Below the pieces are notes generated by a model. That model saw nothing but the letters and a program-made list of their open reading frames with translations. It made no database searches and was not told the DNA's origin. From positions 1 through 59,137 of the forward strand of contig DUQB01000235.1 in assembly GCA_012838035.1 (NCBI GenBank): a stretch of DNA of 59,137 nucleotides. The letters run 5' to 3'. The translations under genes and the position numbers were made by a program. Positions 47,698 through 55,592 of this stretch are shown piece by piece. How positions within the stretch are numbered: the stretch's first letter is position 1; each line of letters starts with the position of its first letter. Origin of the DNA: Bacillota bacterium. GTDB taxonomy: Bacteria; Bacillota; Limnochordia; DTU080.

Positions 47698-48117
47698 ATG
47701 TATGGAGTACGATTGACCCGCTTTCTACTCACGCTGCTATGCGCGTTTGCCATCTACCAAATTAACAATATGTTTGGCGCCGTTGCATCGTCTGGTCGCG
47801 GCAGTTATATGGCAGGTGTGATTATTGCGGCTTTGTTCTGTGAACTCCAGTCGGCACACGCCGCCAAAAGCGCGTTTGCTCGGAGGTTGTTCGATATTGA
47901 CCATTGGGCGCACCAGATCTATAGCCGATCGCTGTGGTTGCGCGTGATCGTCAGAGGTTTCTGTTTCTTGCTCCTCTACTATGGTTTGCAGTCGCCCTGG
48001 GCGGAAAACCCCTTTACACTTTCATTTTTGCTAAAGCGGTTGGTCGCGGACGGCGTGGTCGTCCTCACTTTCGGCTTGCTGTGGGAGTTCTTGTTACCGA
48101 ACACGGAACAGAATTAG
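47698..48117 (+). CDS. Small multi-pass membrane protein of the C39 peptidase locus, unknown function
   Basis: About 139 residues with about four predicted transmembrane segments (approximately 6-24, 35-53, 78-97 and 112-131) and a short polar end. I know no family. It is placed between the candidate precursor and the C39 peptidase, with about 30 bp to the hairpin before it, so it may help export or anchor the system. Start at 47698, with AAAGGAG about ten bases upstream. Confidence 0.65.
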   Translation: MYGVRLTRFLLTLLCAFAIYQINNMFGAVASSGRGSYMAGVIIAALFCELQSAHAAKSAFARRLFDIDHWAHQIYSRSLWLRVIVRGFCFLLLYYGLQSPWAENPFTLSFLLKRLVADGVVVLTFGLLWEFLLPNTEQN

Positions 48118-48158
48118 AGAATGGCGGAAGGGCCTTGCCGGAGAGTCCGGTGGGTCGC

Positions 48159-48178
48159 CTCCCACTGCCCTGTGGGAG
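48159..48178 (+). other. Second small hairpin sharing the GTGGGAG core
   Basis: CTCCCAC, a 6-base loop and GTGGGAG, between the membrane protein and the peptidase gene. It reuses the arm of the hairpin at 47639, so it may compete for pairing. Confidence 0.5.
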
Positions 48179-48203
48179 ATACGGCATGAGAGGAGACGAA
48201 CCT

Positions 48204-48863
48204 ATGAGACGTCGTGTTATTTGGCCTCTATGCCTAGCGTTGCTGCTCTGGCGCGTCGGATTCGTAACTTCCGTCGCGGCGGAACAGATACGCTCACTGT
48301 TGGAGATGCGCCGGAACGCGGTAGTGATCCAAACCCATTGGTGGTCATGCGGCGCCGCCGCCGTAGCGACGCTACTCACCAGCTATTACGCGATCCCTGT
48401 TACGGAAACCGAAACATTGACGCTTATTGCTCGCAGTAACCCGCATGCGGCGGCGGATAGCTCCATCGGGCAAGCATTAACCCTGCTTGCGTTGAAACAA
48501 GCGTTGCAGGCGAAAGGTATTGAGTCTAAGGCGTACCGTCTTGATGCAGCTACCTTATATGACTACTTTAGCAGAGGCGGATTGCCGCTGATCATGCGCT
48601 TATCCTATCCGCAAGCGCACTTTGTGGTAGGCATAGGTATAGTCGAAGACAGCATAGCCGTCGCTGATCCGTCGTTTGGCGAGCGCTTGATCGATTGGAC
48701 CGGCTTAGTCTACGAGCATGGTTTCACAGGTTATGTTCTGGTACCGATACCTGCAACGCAGCAACTGGAATTGGTTCACATGCGTCAAGAGGTGGCGCTC
48801 GCACGTTTTTTTCAAAGATATGCGTACTTAGATGCGTTGGGGGGAGATTTGCATCATTGGTAA
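48204..48863 (+). CDS. Exported C39-family-like cysteine peptidase
   Basis: 219 residues with an N-terminal signal (VIWPLCLALLLW...SVAA). The catalytic pattern is clear: Q43 (oxyanion) and nucleophile C49 in QTHWWSCGAAAVATLL, H139 in AHFVVGIG and D155 in VADPSFGE. C39 peptidases cut double-glycine leaders. The usual C39 domain is fused to an ABC exporter in the cytosol, while this one has no transporter and carries its own signal peptide, so it should act outside the cytoplasmic membrane. Start at 48204, with AGAGGAG at about eight bases. Its 3' end overlaps the barrel-like gene by 32 bp. Confidence 0.85.
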   Translation: MRRRVIWPLCLALLLWRVGFVTSVAAEQIRSLLEMRRNAVVIQTHWWSCGAAAVATLLTSYYAIPVTETETLTLIARSNPHAAADSSIGQALTLLALKQALQAKGIESKAYRLDAATLYDYFSRGGLPLIMRLSYPQAHFVVGIGIVEDSIAVADPSFGERLIDWTGLVYEHGFTGYVLVPIPATQQLELVHMRQEVALARFFQRYAYLDALGGDLHHW

Positions 48864-49653
48864 GTACTTGCTCCGGGTCCATGTTCTCGTGTTTTACGCC
48901 ACGCTGTTTTTCTTAGCCGTCGGAACGGTACATGCGCAAGCTCCTGAACATACTCAAGGTTGGACGAAGTACGGCTTTGGCTTAACATTTATACCGCAAG
49001 GAGAGGAGCGGCAGTTGTCGGATCAGGCTGGTCAAACATACCGGCTTATCCAGTCCGCGCAGCTGGTTGACTTGTCGCTACAAGGCAGCTATCGCTTTAA
49101 CCGGCGGGCTACGCTCCATCTGGAGTTGGGTACCAACCATCACTTGCGACAAACATGGGTGAAACAGACTACCGGATCGCTCACTAAAGTGCGGTTGGAA
49201 TCGGCGCATCAATCGTCCTGGTGGTCGAGCGGTCGGTTGGTTGTTCAGCAGGAGAAAACGGGCCGGATACGGCCGCAATGGTCTCTTACCGTAAGGTATC
49301 CATGGGTAGTCAAAGTGCATGCGGGTTTTAGCCTCATCGGAGATCCCGTGGTGTTAACCGGTGCGCTACACTACGAGATGCTGCCGGTGGAGGGGCTGCA
49401 ATCCGTCAGCGTGCAATGCGGCGTAGGATTGGTGGCTAACGAAAGCGTGAGTCTGATACTTAGCGCTCAACATAGTCTTCCTTTACAAGCCGTGCGCCCA
49501 CCCGGCAGTATGGTGTCGCTGGGCGTAACATACTATGGGGGTAAACTAAACGAAAGGGAATTGAGCGTCCAAAACGTACTGGAGGCTGTCGGCGGCCAAG
49601 TATATACCGGCATGCGCACGCAGGTCTACGTAAAGAACATGGACCTGCCGTAG
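48832..49653 (+). CDS. Exported beta-rich protein, possible outer-membrane barrel
   Basis: About 273 residues. After a hydrophobic signal region (VLVFYATLFFLAVGTVHA, cut near AQA) come repeated alternating strands such as LVDLSLQGSYRFNRRATLHLELG, LTVRYPWVVKVHAGFSL and MVSLGVTYYGG, the style of small outer-membrane barrels. No family is recognised. The start is uncertain: the ATG at 48832 has no Shine-Dalgarno but is within the peptidase gene (coupling), while GGGGGGAG at about 48841 would favour a rare ATT at 48856. It is the last gene of the locus. Confidence 0.6.
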   Translation: MRWGEICIIGKYLLRVHVLVFYATLFFLAVGTVHAQAPEHTQGWTKYGFGLTFIPQGEERQLSDQAGQTYRLIQSAQLVDLSLQGSYRFNRRATLHLELGTNHHLRQTWVKQTTGSLTKVRLESAHQSSWWSSGRLVVQQEKTGRIRPQWSLTVRYPWVVKVHAGFSLIGDPVVLTGALHYEMLPVEGLQSVSVQCGVGLVANESVSLILSAQHSLPLQAVRPPGSMVSLGVTYYGGKLNERELSVQNVLEAVGGQVYTGMRTQVYVKNMDLP

Positions 49654-49719
49654 CCGGACTCACATACTTCTTGCGCTTAGAGGTAAACTAAGATAACATG
49701 AAGGAAAACATCATCACGG

Positions 49720-49951
49720 ACAGGTCGATGACGGGGACTAATGGCGACTGCCGCTTAAGGGAGCCGATGGTGAGTGCGAATCGGTGCGCAACAGTTGTCT
49801 TTCCACCCCGGAGACGCTGACGAGTCGCAATAGCGAGGGAGTCAGCCGGGTCAGCCCGATATAGCAAACTCAAGGTGTTCTCCTAGTATTTTCAGGAGAA
49901 AACCAGGGTGGCAACGCGGTCAAACCGTCCCTGTATTCGGACGGTTTTTTT
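49720..49951 (+). promoter_or_regulatory. T-box leader controlling serS
   Basis: The conserved T-box AGGGTGGCAACGCGG is at 49905-49919, with the overlapping terminator AAACCGTCC/GGACGGTT plus seven T residues at 49922-49951. Stem I apical elements (AGGGAGCCGATGG, then TGAGTGCGAATCGG) are around 49758-49783. A likely serine specifier TCC is at 49802-49804. Uncharged tRNA-Ser should allow the antiterminator and transcription into serS. Confidence 0.9.
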
Positions 49952-49987
49952 ATTGCATAAAGCAGTTTTCTGAGAGGGTGAGCGGTA

Positions 49988-51259
49988 GTGTTGGATATTA
50001 AACTGATTCGTAGTCATCCGGAGGAAGTAAAGGCGGCCATCGCTAAGAAAGGTGAGGGCTTTCCGGTAGATGAACTGCTGGAGTTGGATGCGCAGTGGCG
50101 CGGCATATTGCAGCAGGTGGAAGAGCTAAAAGCCAGGCGTAATGTGGTTTCCCAGGAGATTGGCCGCAGCGGGGGTAAAGGTGAACAAGCGCAAGCGGCT
50201 ATTGCGGAAATGAGACAGGTTGGCGAGCGGATCAAAGCCATGGACGAACAGGCTCGTGAACTGGAGGCCAAAATTCAGGACCTGTTGCTGCGCATTCCCA
50301 ATCTGCCTCACGAAAGCGTGCCGGTGGGCGCATCGGATGCTGACAACGTGGAAGTGAGCCGGTGGGGAAAGCCGCGAGAATTTGCCTTCACGCCCAAACC
50401 GCACTGGGATTTAGGAACCAACCTCGACATTCTGGATTTTGACCGCGGCGCCAAGATTGCCGGAGCCAGGTTTAGCGTGGTCAAAGGCTGGGGAGCTAAG
50501 CTACATCGCGCTTTGGTCTCGTTTATGATCGATCTGCATACGCAGAAACATGGGTATGTCGAGATCCTCCCGCCTTATATGGCGAATACGCAAAGCTTGG
50601 TAGGTACGGGTCAGTTGCCCAAGTTCGGCGAAGATATGTTCAAGGTAGAGGATCACGACCTGTATCTCATTCCTACCGCTGAAGTACCGGTGACCAACCT
50701 GCATCGTGACGAGATACTTGACGTCGAGCAACTGCCTCTGTATTATGTCGGCTTCTCCGCTTCGTTCCGCTCGGAGGCCGGTTCGGCAGGCAGAGACACC
50801 CGCGGTCTTATTCGCCAGCACCAATTCGACAAAGTCGAGCTGGTCAAGTTCGTGAAGCCGGAAGATTCGGATGCTGAATTAGAGAAGTTGGTCAATGAGG
50901 CTACCGAAGTGTTGCGTCAGTTGGAACTACCTTATCGCATATCTCAGATGTGTACGGGCGACTTGGGATTTACGGCGGCGATGAAGTACGATCCGGAAGT
51001 GTGGTTACCCAGTTACGACCGGTATGTAGAGATCTCGTCGTGCAGCAACTTCCGCGACTTTCAAGCCCGGCGGGCAAATATCCGGTTTCGCCGCGTGAAG
51101 GGCCAAAAAGCGGAGTTCGTACACACCCTGAACGGTTCAGGCTTAGCCGTCGGCCGCACTTTGGCCGCCGTGCTGGAGAATTACCAAAACGCTGACGGTA
51201 CCATTACGGTACCCGAAGTACTGCGACCCTATTTGGGCGGGCTCAAGGTGATCGGTTAA
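49988..51259 (+). CDS. serS: Seryl-tRNA synthetase
   Basis: A 423-residue class II synthetase. The N-terminal long coiled-coil arm ([20 protein letters not shown] region) binds tRNA-Ser. Catalytic motif 2 is [20 protein letters not shown] with [11 protein letters not shown]; motif 3 is [20 protein letters not shown]. It starts at a GTG, preceded by AGAGGGTGA. The T-box leader just upstream supports the assignment. Confidence 0.97.
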   Translation: MLDIKLIRSHPEEVKAAIAKKGEGFPVDELLELDAQWRGILQQVEELKARRNVVSQEIGRSGGKGEQAQAAIAEMRQVGERIKAMDEQARELEAKIQDLLLRIPNLPHESVPVGASDADNVEVSRWGKPREFAFTPKPHWDLGTNLDILDFDRGAKIAGARFSVVKGWGAKLHRALVSFMIDLHTQKHGYVEILPPYMANTQSLVGTGQLPKFGEDMFKVEDHDLYLIPTAEVPVTNLHRDEILDVEQLPLYYVGFSASFRSEAGSAGRDTRGLIRQHQFDKVELVKFVKPEDSDAELEKLVNEATEVLRQLELPYRISQMCTGDLGFTAAMKYDPEVWLPSYDRYVEISSCSNFRDFQARRANIRFRRVKGQKAEFVHTLNGSGLAVGRTLAAVLENYQNADGTITVPEVLRPYLGGLKVIG

Positions 51260-51272
51260 TTAAGAAAAAATA

Positions 51273-51310
51273 AGCTGCACGGCGGCAGGTCGGGAAGCCG
51301 CCGTGCGGCT
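51273..51310. terminator. Terminator between serS and the endonuclease-like gene
   Basis: Stem AGCTGCACGGCGGC/GCCGCCGTGCGGCT with one mismatch and a ten-base loop. On the minus strand it is followed by TTATTTTTTC, so it mainly serves the minus-strand gene. Confidence 0.75.
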
Positions 51311-51315
51311 TGACG

Positions 51316-52029
51316 TTATGTAAGCTTATCAATGAGCGCTAGTTCCGCAACCACCATGGCGTGATCGGAGCGGATAGAGTCGATAATCCGCACGCCTGAT
51401 CCGGTCGCCGTCCAGTGCGACGACGCCAAGATGTAGTCAATCCGCTTGCTTGGGGCGCCGGATGGAAAAGTGAATTGGTTCCCGTGGGCGTCGCAATCCC
51501 ATAAAAGACCAGCTATACGTCCTTTCAGATCCCATTGGCCGGGAGTTGCGTTCATATCTCCCGTCAGAATGGCGGGGAGTGTATTCAGCTCCAGCACATC
51601 CGCCACCGTGTTGCATTGCAATTCACGGATATCCTGTCGGCGCACTTCCAGATGCGTGTTGTAGATATCCGTTAACACGCCGTTGATATCGACTGTCGTT
51701 TGCATTAAGGTTCTAGCTTCACATCCCGGCGCCGTAGGTAACCAGAACTGGCGGGCGGCAATAATGGGAAACCGGGTGATCACAGCCACGCCATAGTACC
51801 CTTCCTGAAAAGGAAAGTGGGCGGCAAATCGGCAGTTGAATCCCAGCAGCTGCGCCAACTCCGCGGATTGATCAATGCCGTCGCTGCGTTTGGTACACTG
51901 GTCGACTTCCTGCAAACCGACGATTTCAGCGCCGGATTGCCGGATGACCTCCGCCAGGCCCGGCAGATCAATGATTCCGTCTGTGCCTCGTCCGTGATGC
52001 ATATTGTAGGTTGCCACACGCACCTGCAT
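51316..52029 (-). CDS. Endonuclease/exonuclease/phosphatase-family protein
   Basis: A 237-residue metal-dependent phosphoesterase. The family sites are visible: VATYNMHHGRGTDG with Asn, GLQEVDQ with the metal-binding Glu, YNTHLEVRRQ, LTGDMNATPGQ and the final SDHAMVVAEL with the catalytic Asp-His. The substrate (DNA, lipid or inositol phosphates) cannot be told. Starts at ATG with GAGG at six bases. Confidence 0.88.
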   Translation of the reverse strand: MQVRVATYNMHHGRGTDGIIDLPGLAEVIRQSGAEIVGLQEVDQCTKRSDGIDQSAELAQLLGFNCRFAAHFPFQEGYYGVAVITRFPIIAARQFWLPTAPGCEARTLMQTTVDINGVLTDIYNTHLEVRRQDIRELQCNTVADVLELNTLPAILTGDMNATPGQWDLKGRIAGLLWDCDAHGNQFTFPSGAPSKRIDYILASSHWTATGSGVRIIDSIRSDHAMVVAELALIDKLT

Positions 52030-52253
52030 TATAGCCTCGTCCTCTCCAAATAGTTGCTACAAACACTTAGACGGTCGTTCTCTCACAGCCCGATGGGTTG
52101 CAAAGCACAACCATGTTTCCGGTAGTATTTGGCATCGGATAGGGGAGTCCTTGTCGCCAGGCCGTTCAATTTGCTCATGGCATGCAGGATTTAGCCGTTT
52201 CAGTAGGAATTCCGTACTATGACCTAATATAGGCGCTAGGAGGTCCTTATGCA

Positions 52254-53258
52254 ATGAAACCGCGAGACATTATCCTCGGTAACATCACCCATGACAATCC
52301 GCCGCGTCCAGGCGTTCGCTTCGATCGTGGACGGTTGACCGATATCAGAACCGTCGGACTCACTCCTTCACCCGGCTTTCAGGAGCGTAAATGGGTAGAA
52401 GGCCGCATTGAGTTTCGCGAAGACGAGTGGGGCAATATCTGGCACAGGTTTGTCGATGGTTGTTTGGGAGGAGAGATTTTCAAGCCGGCGGTTGAGGATT
52501 GGGCTCAACTGCGCGATCTGCGCGTTCCCGACTTCGACAACCCGGTCCGTTACGAGAAAATGCGCACCATCTTCGCTCAGGAAACGGAGCTGTTCCGTCT
52601 GGCCAGTATACCTGGCTGGGTGTTCGCTACGTCTCGGTATCTGCGCAAAATGGAAAACTACTTTGCGGATCTGATCTTGGAGCGCGATCACATTGAAGAG
52701 CTGCACGACATCGTAACCGGTCTATACGAGCGGGTTATCATTCGCTGTGCGGAAGCGGGGGCCGACGGTATTTTCTTCTGCGAAGACTGGGGTACCCAGG
52801 AACGCACTTTGGTAGGTCCCGACATGTGGCGTGACATCTTTGCTCCGCATTTTCGCCGTTTGTGCGGCACGGCGCATAAACACGGCTTGAAGGTTTTGAT
52901 GCACTCCTGCGGTTACAATTGGGAACTGCTCGACGACCTTATGGACAGCGGTATCGACCTCTTCCAGTTCGATCAACCGGCGCTATATGATCAACCGGCT
53001 TTGGCAGCCAAATTGCGCGAACGCAAGGTCGGCTTGTGGGTGCCGGTAGACATCCAGAAGGTCATGCCCACGGGTAACAAGGAACTGATTGAGCAGGAAG
53101 TAGCTCGGATGGTGGAGTTGTACCAAGGCGGAATCATCTTTAAGAATTACGGCGATCTGCAAGGTATCGGCGTCAAGTTGGAGTGGGACATGTGGGCGTA
53201 TCATGCCATCCTCAAGGCATGCGGGCTCGAGGATCCGAAGAACAAAGAAGCCGTCTGA
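52254..53258 (+). CDS. Uroporphyrinogen decarboxylase (URO-D)-family protein
   Basis: A 334-residue TIM-barrel protein. Features are ADGIFFCEDWGTQERTLVGP, HKHGLKVLMHSCGYNWELL with a His and Cys as in corrinoid-dependent methyltransferases, and DLFQFDQP. The family includes haem UROD and MtaA/MtbA-type methyltransferases, and no haem genes are close, so the latter class is a plausible role. The upstream ATGCAATGA means the first ATG is quickly stopped; the real start is 52254 after AGGAGG. Confidence 0.82.
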   Translation: MKPRDIILGNITHDNPPRPGVRFDRGRLTDIRTVGLTPSPGFQERKWVEGRIEFREDEWGNIWHRFVDGCLGGEIFKPAVEDWAQLRDLRVPDFDNPVRYEKMRTIFAQETELFRLASIPGWVFATSRYLRKMENYFADLILERDHIEELHDIVTGLYERVIIRCAEAGADGIFFCEDWGTQERTLVGPDMWRDIFAPHFRRLCGTAHKHGLKVLMHSCGYNWELLDDLMDSGIDLFQFDQPALYDQPALAAKLRERKVGLWVPVDIQKVMPTGNKELIEQEVARMVELYQGGIIFKNYGDLQGIGVKLEWDMWAYHAILKACGLEDPKNKEAV

Positions 53259-53279
53259 TTCCACATGACGAGGGCGGCG

Positions 53280-54575
53280 CTATGCCCACTCCATGCGCGT
53301 GCCTAATTTCTGTAAGTCCTGAAAAAATGCCGGATAGGACTTGCTGATATGGTGCGCTTCGTTGAGTACGACCGGCCGGCGGCAGCGCAACGACGCGATG
53401 GCCGCGCCCATGAGCAGACGATGGTCGTGGTGAGCCTCTATGGTCGCGCCGCCGGGTAAGCCGTTGGGTTGCCCATGGACGATGATGGAGTCGCGGGTTT
53501 CCTCTACTTGCGCGCCCAGTTTGCGTAGTTCGGCACAGTAGTCGGAGATACGATCTGATTCCTTGTAGCGCAGGTTCTCTATGTTATAGAAGCGGGAGGT
53601 ACCTTTGGCAAAGCAAGCAGCCGCCACCATGGCCATCACCGCATCCGTCGCTTTGTCGCCGTCAAACTCAACCGCGTGTAGTGGTGCGCCGCCGCGCACG
53701 CTGACCGTGTGAGCAGAGGCGTCGAAGTGGATATCACAGCCCATCGCTTGCAGAACGGGCACAATGGCCTGCTCCCCTTGGTGGTCGTCGTAGAGCCCGG
53801 TTATGGTCACCTTTGATTCGGTCACCGCGGCTGCTGCCAGAATAGCCGCGGTACCCGGCCAATCGCCAGGGATATCATGCCGCCCGCCTTGATACTCTTG
53901 AGGTCCGTGTATGATGAATTCTCGGCGGTCTGGGGCGGCCTCCGCCTGAATGCCGGTAGCGGCTAGGACGCGCAGGGTCTGATCCAATAATGGCGCAGAG
54001 CGTTGTTCACCGGTTACGATAATGTGCGTCGTGCCTCGCAGCAGAGGCGCCAAGAAAAGTAGGGCGCTGGTGAATTGCGAAGACGTTGCGCCGCTGACAT
54101 GGACAACGCCGCCTTTCTCTAATCCACCGCTGATGGTGATGGGGAGACGACCTGCATTTGAGCTGCTGGAGCAGCCTAGTTCCCGTAGAGCTGTTAACAG
54201 ATCCAAGTGCGGACGGCGTCCTAGGGAATCGGGATAAGGCGTGACAAAACGGGTAGGAGCAGGAATGGCGGCGCATATGGCCATTAAGAAACGTGCGACC
54301 GCACCCGCATTGCCCACATTGAGCTCACCGGGGGCTGTTAATTTGCCTGCGGTACCTACGATCCGCAGACCGGTGGCCGTCATTGTCGTTTGCGCTCCCA
54401 AAGCTTGGCAACATGCCAGCATGGCCTGAGCGTCGTCGATGACGGCCGGGTTGGTCAGTTCCGTTACGCCATGGGCCAGCGTAGCGCACAGAATGTGCCT
54501 GCTCGTATAGTTTTTGGATCCATGCGCAGCCAATGCGCCTGCCAGTTGCGCCGTCGGATGGATGGTTACCTGCAC
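53280..54575 (-). CDS. aroA: 5-enolpyruvylshikimate-3-phosphate synthase (AroA)
   Basis: A 431-residue enzyme of the shikimate pathway. Active-site equivalents are Lys/Arg in GSKNYTSRH, Asp in DGDKATDAVMAM, Arg and Glu in NLRYKESDRI, DHRLLMGAA and Lys in HISKSYPAFF. The usual LGNAGTAMR glycine loop reads NVGNAGAVARFL, a small deviation. No other shikimate genes adjoin. The stop is 21 bp from the converging URO-D gene. Confidence 0.88.
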   Translation of the reverse strand: MQVTIHPTAQLAGALAAHGSKNYTSRHILCATLAHGVTELTNPAVIDDAQAMLACCQALGAQTTMTATGLRIVGTAGKLTAPGELNVGNAGAVARFLMAICAAIPAPTRFVTPYPDSLGRRPHLDLLTALRELGCSSSSNAGRLPITISGGLEKGGVVHVSGATSSQFTSALLFLAPLLRGTTHIIVTGEQRSAPLLDQTLRVLAATGIQAEAAPDRREFIIHGPQEYQGGRHDIPGDWPGTAAILAAAAVTESKVTITGLYDDHQGEQAIVPVLQAMGCDIHFDASAHTVSVRGGAPLHAVEFDGDKATDAVMAMVAAACFAKGTSRFYNIENLRYKESDRISDYCAELRKLGAQVEETRDSIIVHGQPNGLPGGATIEAHHDHRLLMGAAIASLRCRRPVVLNEAHHISKSYPAFFQDLQKLGTRMEWA

Positions 54576-54661
54576 GTCGAGCCCCCGTATCTGTCGCAGG
54601 CGGTTACCTGCGCAAGGTATTTGAACTACATCGTAGCATAATGGATCGGCTGTTTGAAGAT

Positions 54662-54706
54662 AAAAAAGGACCCTTTCACCCGCGCATGGCGGGCGGAAGG
54701 GTCTTA
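54662..54706 (-). terminator. Terminator of the 54739-55353 gene
   Basis: Stem GACCCTTTC/GAAGGGTC plus an inner CCCGC/GCGGG arm, with six or more T residues on the minus strand. It lies after the lectin-like gene and before aroA. Confidence 0.85.
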
Positions 54707-54738
54707 TTGCGCTAAGCGCCGCAAAGGCAATAGCGGTT

Positions 54739-55353
54739 TTAGTAGGCGACGAGTTTCGCCTTACGGTACACCGCGGCGGTGGAGTAGGCGAAGAAACCTA
54801 CGGTACCGCCGTTAAGCGTGCCGTCGTAGTCGTAGCTCATCATCAATTCGCCGTTAACATAGGTGTTGAGCTTGTTACCGATACGTTCGAAGCGCATGGT
54901 GCGCCACTCTTGCAGATCCCATGCCCAGGGGTTGGGGTCCTCGTAGGTCATTAAAATTTCACTGGAAGAGGCAGAGACAGCCCTGGCGATCTCCCAGCGC
55001 TGGGAGGAGGGACGGAATCGGAACACCAGGAAATCATCGCCGCTTGCGTTGATGTAAAGACCGAAATACGGACGCTGCGCAGGGTTGTTCCCTGAAATGC
55101 AGCCCAATTCGGCTTCAAAGCTGAAGTTCTCCGGTAAAGCAATATCGTCATAGAAGAACCTCATATCGCCGCCGAGGGCAAGTTCCTGGACGACCTCAAT
55201 GCCGTTGTCTCCTTCTTTGGCTACCCATTGGCCCGCTCCTACTGTAGTTGCCTTATTGGGGTCCAGGGGGATGACGGTTTCAGCATTGACTATACAAACC
55301 GCGCCGACAACGCATGCGAGCACCAGTAACATGACAGCAATGCTTCTTTTCAT
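54739..55353 (-). CDS. Small secreted concanavalin A-like (DUF1080-type) protein
   Basis: About 204 residues. A Sec signal (KRSIAVMLLVLACVVGAVCIV...NA) leads to one jelly-roll domain: FSFEAELGCISGN, DDFLVFRFRPSSQRWEIARA, EWRTMRFERIGNKLNTYVNG and GTVGFFAYSTAAVYRKAKLV. It resembles the lectin-like part of DUF1080 proteins. It starts at 55353 after GGGAGGG. No catalytic site is seen, so a carbohydrate-binding role is inferred. Confidence 0.8.
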   Translation of the reverse strand: MKRSIAVMLLVLACVVGAVCIVNAETVIPLDPNKATTVGAGQWVAKEGDNGIEVVQELALGGDMRFFYDDIALPENFSFEAELGCISGNNPAQRPYFGLYINASGDDFLVFRFRPSSQRWEIARAVSASSSEILMTYEDPNPWAWDLQEWRTMRFERIGNKLNTYVNGELMMSYDYDGTLNGGTVGFFAYSTAAVYRKAKLVAY

Positions 55354-55592
55354 GTACAAACCCTCCCAAAAGAAAATTGATGTTGAGCGCAGGGCGTAAG
55401 GTCTCTCCATTCTTCGCTTATCGGCGTGTGGTGGAGTGATCCTGTGCGCACGCACCCTAGTGTCACCGACTTAACACGTGTCGATTGACATGTGTAATAT
55501 CTACAAGGTTTATGGGCATAATCCTGCCACTATTAACAACAGGCACGAAATTCTTCCGTGATGCAACTAAGCGGCGCCATTGCGCCTGTTGT

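Noticed and set aside
47934-48204. A longer N-terminus for the C39 peptidase
   Set aside because: The extension overlaps the membrane-protein gene in another frame, lacks a ribosome-binding site, and the ATG at 48204 has AGAGGAG plus a signal peptide.
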